Shown: positions 40,617 through 45,426 of the stretch, piece after piece | How positions within the stretch are numbered: position 1 is the first letter of the stretch | How the letters are laid out: each line of letters begins with the position of its first letter | Assembly (NCBI GenBank): GCA_041688215.1 | Contig: JBDNIO010000205.1 | Coordinates: forward strand, 1-45,426 | Length of the DNA stretch: 45,426 nt | DNA from: JBDNIO01 sp041688215 | GTDB lineage: Bacteria > Pseudomonadota > Gammaproteobacteria > Nevskiales > Salinisphaeraceae | Reading direction: 5' to 3' | Notes under the pieces: model-generated | Told to the model about the DNA's origin: nothing | Databases searched by the model: none | What the model saw: only the letters and a program-made list of their open reading frames with translations | Position numbers and translations under genes: made by a program

Positions 40617-41132
40617 TCATGGCAATAGCGACTTGGTATCTATGGGCGCTTCTTCGTTTTCGGCTTCGCCCTTGTCCTTGCCGCCCACGGCTATGCCGGC
40701 GACGCGGTAGAAGTTGTACTCGGGATATTTACCGACGCCGTTGATTAGTAAATCTTCCTTTTCGTAAACCATGTCCTGACGATTGAACTCGCCCATCTCG
40801 AAATCCGGAGTCAGTTGTATGGCGTAGGTCGGGCAGGCTTCCTCGCAGAAGCCGCAGTAAATACAGCGCGAGAAGTTGATGCGAAAAGTTTCCGGATACC
40901 AGCGGCCCGAGTCGTCCTCGGCCTTGACCACATCAATGCAGTCCACCGGGCAGGCCACGGCGCACAGGTTGCAGGCAACACAGCGCTCTTCGCCATCCGG
41001 ATCGCGCGAGAGAATAATCCGGCCGCGGGAGCGTGGTGGTAAATAGGGTTGTTCTTCCGGATACTGCACCGTCTCGCGCTTGCGAAACGCATGCAGGAAT
41101 ACCATCCAGATTGTGCGTATGTGGCTTAGCAT
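40617..41132 (-). CDS. nuoI: NADH-quinone oxidoreductase subunit I
   Basis: A 171-residue ferredoxin-like subunit with clusters N6a and N6b, passing electrons from NuoG toward NuoB and quinone. Ligands C51-x2-C54-x2-C57-x3-C61 and C90-x2-C93-x2-C96-x3-C100 are complete. RDPDGEERCVACNLCAVACP and the C-terminal KGEAENE...IDTKSLLP closely match the E. coli protein, showing this is the gammaproteobacterial form. It is bounded on both sides by repeat elements, in gaps of exactly 193 bp each. Confidence 0.98.
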   Translation of the reverse strand: MLSHIRTIWMVFLHAFRKRETVQYPEEQPYLPPRSRGRIILSRDPDGEERCVACNLCAVACPVDCIDVVKAEDDSGRWYPETFRINFSRCIYCGFCEEACPTYAIQLTPDFEMGEFNRQDMVYEKEDLLINGVGKYPEYNFYRVAGIAVGGKDKGEAENEEAPIDTKSLLP

Positions 41133-41146
41133 GGTGACAAAATTGA

Positions 41147-41317
41147 TGAACCACAGAGGAACAGAGAAACAGAGGGAAGAAAAAGAGTTGCTTTTGGTGT
41201 TAAGAGTTTTGATCGATCTTTGATGAAATGCCCGCTATTTATTTTCACCACGAAGTCACAAAGCACACGAAGGTTGAAAAAAACAAACCTCTGTTTCCTC
41301 TGTTCCTCTGTGGTTAA
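41147..41317. repeat. nuo-gap inverted-repeat element 3 (nuoH-nuoI)
   Basis: Ends 41149-41175 and 41288-41315 are inverted copies (AACCACAGAGGAACAGAG start) differing by one inserted base. An internal stretch CACCACGAAGTCACAAAGCA (41247 onward) has a counterpart in element 4, showing the two share an inner module as well as ends. Confidence 0.8.
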
Positions 41318-41325
41318 CATGATTT

Positions 41326-42297
41326 TCATAATTCCATCGCTAAAACTATTGCCCCGGTTACCGCTAGGTTAAGCAGCGACAGCGGCAGCATCGCTTTCCA
41401 CCCAAATGCCATAAGTTGGTCATAGCGCGGCCGTGGCAGGGAAGCGCGTAACAGGATGAAGAACACGATAAAGACCGCGGTTTTCAGCCAGAACCAGACA
41501 ATCGGCGGCAGTAGCGGCCCTTGCCAGCCGCCGAAGAATAATGTGACCGCGAGTGCAGAAATCAGGATGATGCTGAGATATTCGCCCAGGAAAAACATGC
41601 CGAATTTCATGCCGGAATACTCCGTGTGGTAACCGGCGGTGAGCTCGTGCTCAGCCTCGGGCAGGTCAAACGGCATGCGATGCGCCTCGGCGATACCGGC
41701 AATCATGAAGATCAGAAACCCAAGGAATTGCGGCACCACAAACCACATGTTTTCCTGTGCCTTGACTATCTCGCGCAGGTTGAACGAATCGGATAACAGC
41801 ACCACACCCATTAATGAAAGCCCCATGAACACTTCGTAGGAAATCATTTGCGCCGCGGTGCGCATGCCGCCGAGCAGAGCGTATTTGTTGTTCGATGCCC
41901 ACGCAGCAAACACCACCGAATACACGCCGAGTGAGGTCATGGCCAGCACGAACAGCAGGCCAATATTTAAATCGACGATGCCGAAAGTTGGCGATAGCGG
42001 AATCACTACAAAGGCCATGAGTGTGGTGAACAAAACAACCGCCGGCGCAATTACGAATACCGGCTTATCGGAAAACGGCGGAATCCAGTCTTCCTTGGTG
42101 AGGATTTTGATCATGTCGGCTACGACCTGCAGCACGCCAAAAGGCCCGACTCGGTTGGGGCCGTAACGGTCTTGCAACAGACCAAGCAGGCGTCTTTCTA
42201 TCCAGATCAACCCGGCGGCTAAACCGATCAGCAGCGCCAGCAGGCCAGCGATCTGGGCGCTGGTGCCGAGCCCTTGCAGGACCGCCGCGTCGGTCAT
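41326..42297 (-). CDS. nuoH: NADH-quinone oxidoreductase subunit H
   Basis: A 323-residue, eight-helix subunit that anchors the peripheral arm and forms much of the quinone chamber (E. coli 325). The conserved RRLLGLLQDRYGPNRVGPFG and the acidic loop MPFDLPEAEHELTAGYHTEYSG are intact, both key to quinone-coupled proton transfer. The start overlaps the nuoG stop as ATGA. Confidence 0.97.
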   Translation of the reverse strand: MTDAAVLQGLGTSAQIAGLLALLIGLAAGLIWIERRLLGLLQDRYGPNRVGPFGVLQVVADMIKILTKEDWIPPFSDKPVFVIAPAVVLFTTLMAFVVIPLSPTFGIVDLNIGLLFVLAMTSLGVYSVVFAAWASNNKYALLGGMRTAAQMISYEVFMGLSLMGVVLLSDSFNLREIVKAQENMWFVVPQFLGFLIFMIAGIAEAHRMPFDLPEAEHELTAGYHTEYSGMKFGMFFLGEYLSIILISALAVTLFFGGWQGPLLPPIVWFWLKTAVFIVFFILLRASLPRPRYDQLMAFGWKAMLPLSLLNLAVTGAIVLAMEL

Positions 42298-44963
42298 AAC
42301 GTCAGCTCTTGTGGCAGGCGTAAACCTTGCAAGCCGTCCAGGCCAACGGGTACTCCGATACAGGCTTCGGGTATGTCGTCTGTAATACGCACGGGCAGGC
42401 TATGGGTTTCGCCGTCGAACGTGAGTTCCAGGTTATCGCCTTCGCCTAGTTGCAGGAACCCCGCGTCTTTCGGACATAACGTGAAACAGGCTTTCGGGAT
42501 GCGGGCGGCAACGGCCGGCGCCAGCGCGCTCAGCGGATCGGAGCCGAAAATATGATGATAGGGGATTGCCTGCCAGCCATGCTGGGCTTTTACTTCGGCG
42601 GGGAAAAACACGATTTCATCCGTTCTCTTGTACAGCAATTGCGCGCCGGGGTCGCCGCCTTTCAGCGGCCCGGCGACTTCATCCTGAAAACGCGTGATGG
42701 CCTGTTGATTGGAGTTCCAACCCGGTGTCCAGGCGAAGGGCCGTAATGCCGCCGGGGTCTGACCCTGCCAGCCTTCCATGGAATAGGCGAGCGCCGAATC
42801 GGCATCAGGAATGGGGCGGCGTTCATGCACGCTTTCATCGGCGTGCATGGCGGTGCGCCCGGAATAGCGATGCGGCATGCGGGGGATTCGCATGCCCGCC
42901 TTGCGAAAGGCTGCCGAGGGTGCAGCGTCCTGAATTGTGGCTAACGCAGGCAGGTCTTCTGCCAGCGCTGTAATCACATCATCGAGTGAATTCCATTGCG
43001 GTGCAGCGTCGTTGGCCGCCATTAAATCCGAGCACCAGCGCCAGGCGTCCTGAATTTCACCTTGTGGTTGATAGACCTGAAAATGACGCTGCGCCCGGCC
43101 TTCATTATTAACCAGCGTACCGTCGGATTCGGCAAAGGTGCCCGCAGGTAAAACCGCGGTGGCTTTGGCCAGCGTCGCCTGGGTGCTGTGGTCGATAACG
43201 ATCAGGTTTTTGGCCTGTTCCAGCGCGCTGTCCACGGTGGTTTTATTGGCGCGCTGATATAAATCATTTTCCAGCACGATAGCGGTATCGGCCGCGCCGC
43301 TATGCAAGCGTTCCAGTGCGTCGTCCACGCTCTGTCCGCCGAGCAGACCGAGGCCCGCGCTATTGCATTCGGGTAGCGTTAGAAAAACATTGCCAGTCTC
43401 GCCCAGCGCCGCGGCGATATTAGCTGCCGCTTGCAGTATGGCCGTGCTGCCCAGGCTGGTGCCGGATACGATTAGCGGACGTTTGGCGGATTTAAAAATG
43501 CCGGCGATTTCCTGCGCCAGAGTGTCGATGTCTGCATCCAGGTCGGGTGTGATTGATGCCTGGTTATTCAGGTAATGCGCCACCGCGAAACCCAGCTCGG
43601 CTATGCGAGCAGGCTTGGCGCGTAAGCTATGTACGGCAACGTCGTCAAGTTTTGTGGCGCATGCGCCCGCCTGATAAAGCGGGCTGCGCCGATTCTGGGC
43701 GATGTCACGCACGGCGCGATCATGCCAGGTGGGAATTTTGTTCTCGCGGGCTATCTCATATGCCTGCTGGCGCACGGATTGGTGCAACCCTAGCGCCACG
43801 AGGGGCGCCGTGTTGGTTACGTCCTCTCCCAGCACTAACACGGCGTCGCATTGTTCAACTTCACGCAGGCTAATGCTCTGGGCCGGTGTGGTTTGCAGAA
43901 TATCCAGCGCGAGTTTAACCAGCGCCTGTTCGGGCGCGGCCATGCCAGTGCTGAAGTTTTCCGCACCCACCAACCGCCGCAGCGCGAAGTTGGCTTCCAG
44001 CGTGGCGCGCGGTGAGCCGATGCCGATAATGCCCCGACTCTCGCTGATTACTGTATGCAAATGTTCCAGTGCGTGATCTTTGCTGACGGGTTCCAGCACG
44101 TCTGCGCTTTTGAGCATCAGCTCAACGGGCCGGTCCTTGCGGTTATTGAAGCCGGCGCCGAAACGCCCGCGGTCGCACAGGAAATAACCGTTAATCTCGC
44201 CGTGGTAACGATTCTGAATACGCTTAATCTGGCCCTTGCGTGCGCCGGGGCTGGTGTTGCAGCCCAGCGAACAGTGCGGGCAAATTCCGGGTGCGTTTTC
44301 CAGGTCCCATTTGCGCGTGTAGTCAGCACCCAGCGATTTATCGGTGAACACGCCGGTGGGGCAAACCTCAACCAGATTGCCGGAAAATTCATTCTCCAAA
44401 GCGCCGTCCTCGTGCCGGCCGAAGAACACATGGTCGTGCGCGCCGAAGGCGTCTAAATCATCCCCGCCTGCGTAGTCGCGGTAATAGCGCACGCAGCGAT
44501 AACATGCGATGCAGCGGTTCATTTCGTGCTTAATGAACGGGCCGAGATCCTGATTGCGGTGGGTGCGTTTCTGGCCGCGGAAGCGCCGGCGTGTATGGCC
44601 GGTCATCAAGGTCATGTCCTGCAGGTGGCACTCGCCACCTTCCTCGCACACCGGGCAATCGTGCGGGTGGTTGATCATCAGCCATTCGATAATCTGGGCG
44701 CGGAAATCGCGTGCCTCCGGGTCGTTGATTGAGATGATGGTTTCATCGGCCGCGGCCGTCATGCAGGCCATGACGATCTGGCCCTGTTTGTCGTCGACAT
44801 TTTTGTATTTTTTAACCGCGCACTGGCGGCAGGCGCCTACCGAATGTAGGCAGGGATGCCAGCAGAAATAAGGCAGGTTAAAGCCCAGCGACAGCGCTGC
44901 TTTTAGCAGGTTGTCGTTGTCATCGACTTCGAAAGCGTGACCGTCTATGTTGATTTTTGCCAT
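42294..44963 (-). CDS. nuoG: NADH-quinone oxidoreductase subunit G
   Basis: An 889-residue peripheral-arm subunit, similar in length to E. coli NuoG (about 908). The N-terminal [2Fe-2S] site (YFCWHPCLHSVGACRQCA), the His-ligated N5 cluster (HPHDCPVCEEGGEC), and N4 (NRCIACYRCVRYY...CPTGVF) are present. Cluster N7, retained only in some bacteria, has CPHCSLGCNT and the fourth cysteine in LCDRGRFG. A molybdopterin-oxidoreductase-like domain follows without obvious cofactor motifs. No Shine-Dalgarno sequence is seen before the ATG; element 4 lies about 10 bp upstream. Confidence 0.97.
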   Translation of the reverse strand: MAKINIDGHAFEVDDNDNLLKAALSLGFNLPYFCWHPCLHSVGACRQCAVKKYKNVDDKQGQIVMACMTAAADETIISINDPEARDFRAQIIEWLMINHPHDCPVCEEGGECHLQDMTLMTGHTRRRFRGQKRTHRNQDLGPFIKHEMNRCIACYRCVRYYRDYAGGDDLDAFGAHDHVFFGRHEDGALENEFSGNLVEVCPTGVFTDKSLGADYTRKWDLENAPGICPHCSLGCNTSPGARKGQIKRIQNRYHGEINGYFLCDRGRFGAGFNNRKDRPVELMLKSADVLEPVSKDHALEHLHTVISESRGIIGIGSPRATLEANFALRRLVGAENFSTGMAAPEQALVKLALDILQTTPAQSISLREVEQCDAVLVLGEDVTNTAPLVALGLHQSVRQQAYEIARENKIPTWHDRAVRDIAQNRRSPLYQAGACATKLDDVAVHSLRAKPARIAELGFAVAHYLNNQASITPDLDADIDTLAQEIAGIFKSAKRPLIVSGTSLGSTAILQAAANIAAALGETGNVFLTLPECNSAGLGLLGGQSVDDALERLHSGAADTAIVLENDLYQRANKTTVDSALEQAKNLIVIDHSTQATLAKATAVLPAGTFAESDGTLVNNEGRAQRHFQVYQPQGEIQDAWRWCSDLMAANDAAPQWNSLDDVITALAEDLPALATIQDAAPSAAFRKAGMRIPRMPHRYSGRTAMHADESVHERRPIPDADSALAYSMEGWQGQTPAALRPFAWTPGWNSNQQAITRFQDEVAGPLKGGDPGAQLLYKRTDEIVFFPAEVKAQHGWQAIPYHHIFGSDPLSALAPAVAARIPKACFTLCPKDAGFLQLGEGDNLELTFDGETHSLPVRITDDIPEACIGVPVGLDGLQGLRLPQELTL

Positions 44964-44972
44964 GATTATTTA

Positions 44973-45126
44973 TGAACCACAGAGGAACGGAGGAAACAGA
45001 GTAAGAAAAAAATGTTTGTCTGCGTGGTCTGGTTAAGTGATCTTTGTAAAATTTTAACCACTAAGACACAAAGAACACGAAGAAGGAATATTTGACCTCT
45101 CTGTTTCTCTGTTCCTCTGTGGTTAA
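44973..45126. repeat. nuo-gap inverted-repeat element 4 (nuoF-nuoG)
   Basis: Ends 44975-45001 and 45096-45124 are imperfect inverted copies (AACCACAGAGGAAC start). The inner segment AACCACTAAGACACAAAGAA (45056 onward) parallels that of element 3. It fills nearly all of the 169 bp gap between nuoF and nuoG. Confidence 0.78.
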
Positions 45127-45132
45127 CCTTCT

Positions 45133-45426
45133 TCATGCCGTCTTCGCCGCAGCCGGAAGCAAGGCTTCAAAATCATCGCGGAAATATTTAAGTGCTGATT
45201 CTAGTGGTCCCATCGCCCCCGGTGCAAGGGCGCAAAAGGTTTTTCCGGGGCCCAGGAATTTGGTGTGCATGTCCAGTAGCTCGATATCGCCGGGTTTGCC
45301 GCGGCCCTGTTCCAGGTCGATCAGTATCCGTTCCACCCAGGGCAGGCCATCGCGGCAGGGGGTGCACCAACCGCAGGATTCCTGCGCGAAGAAATGTTCC
45401 AGGTTGCGCAAGACGCCAACCATGGA
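45133..45426 (-). CDS. nuoF: NADH-quinone oxidoreductase subunit F, C-terminal part (partial)
   Basis: The final 97 residues of the FMN/NADH-binding subunit; the gene runs off the window. Three ligands of the N3 [4Fe-4S] cluster are in ESCGWCTPCRDG, and the fourth is in KTFCALAPGA. The reading frame is open through position 45426. It is the most upstream nuo gene in view; nuoE and earlier genes are expected beyond the edge. Confidence 0.95.
   Translation of the reverse strand, partial: SMVGVLRNLEHFFAQESCGWCTPCRDGLPWVERILIDLEQGRGKPGDIELLDMHTKFLGPGKTFCALAPGAMGPLESALKYFRDDFEALLPAAAKTA

Noticed and set aside
39831..45126. CRISPR array made of the repeated CAGAGG units
   Set aside because: The units are in inverted pairs at gene gaps, not regularly spaced direct repeats with unique spacers, and there are no cas genes.

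Overview
The window reads as chromosomal DNA of a Gammaproteobacterium. The complex I subunits resemble the E. coli/Pseudomonas type: NuoG has a full N7 cluster motif and is about 890 residues, and NuoI closely resembles the E. coli protein. The mutY-yggX pair, thiS-thiG, tail-specific protease Prc, RmuC and an AsmA-family protein also fit that class. Coding density is high, with many 1-4 bp stop/start overlaps. The gaps that do exist are mostly filled by short inverted-repeat (MITE-like) elements. No complete insertion sequence, phage or CRISPR array was seen.

Layout. 1-1.3 kb: the possible tail of an unknown gene, then thiazole synthesis genes thiG and thiS on the minus strand. 1.5-5.9 kb: an AsmA-family protein, a MITE-like element, an exported START-like protein, mutY, yggX and tRNA-Phe with its own promoter. 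6.3-10.6 kb: a PQQ-dependent quinohemoprotein dehydrogenase (predicted lipoprotein), translationally coupled to a TonB-dependent receptor that resembles the PQQ importer PqqU; a leader hairpin covers the first gene's ribosome binding site. 10.9-19 kb: housekeeping and catabolic genes: a short-chain dehydrogenase, a WYL regulator with a frameshifted end, a SprT-like metalloprotein, rmuC, two alpha/beta hydrolases and prc. Between the dehydrogenase and the regulator lies a 169 bp MITE-like element with terminal inverted repeats and an 8 bp target duplication. 19-21.4 kb: a metallophosphoesterase of a type I associate with cyanobacteria and plants, divergent from an FAD-linked 2-hydroxyacid dehydrogenase.

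21.4-34.7 kb is the most unusual part: a co-directional run of 11 genes that I do not recognise as a named system. It encodes a TonB-like/TPR exported protein, four predicted outer-membrane lipoproteins, a membrane-anchored TPR protein, a membrane-anchored PEGA-repeat protein with a formylglycine-enzyme-like domain lacking the catalytic cysteines, a small exported protein, a MotA/TolQ/ExbB-family proton-channel subunit, a degenerate Hsp70/actin-fold protein with an FHA-like tail, and two membrane-anchored von Willebrand A proteins. The single transmembrane helix of both vWA proteins carries a Phe-Leu-Asp motif like the proton-carrying helix of ExbD/TolR. I infer an ion-driven, envelope-spanning motor in which vWA domains replace the usual TonB-, Pal- or peptidoglycan-facing domain.

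34.7-45.4 kb: nuoN to nuoF (nuoF incomplete) on the minus strand, encoding the membrane arm and part of the peripheral arm of respiratory complex I. All four non-overlapping gaps in this nuo segment are occupied by an inverted-repeat element of one family (ACCACAGAGG-like ends).
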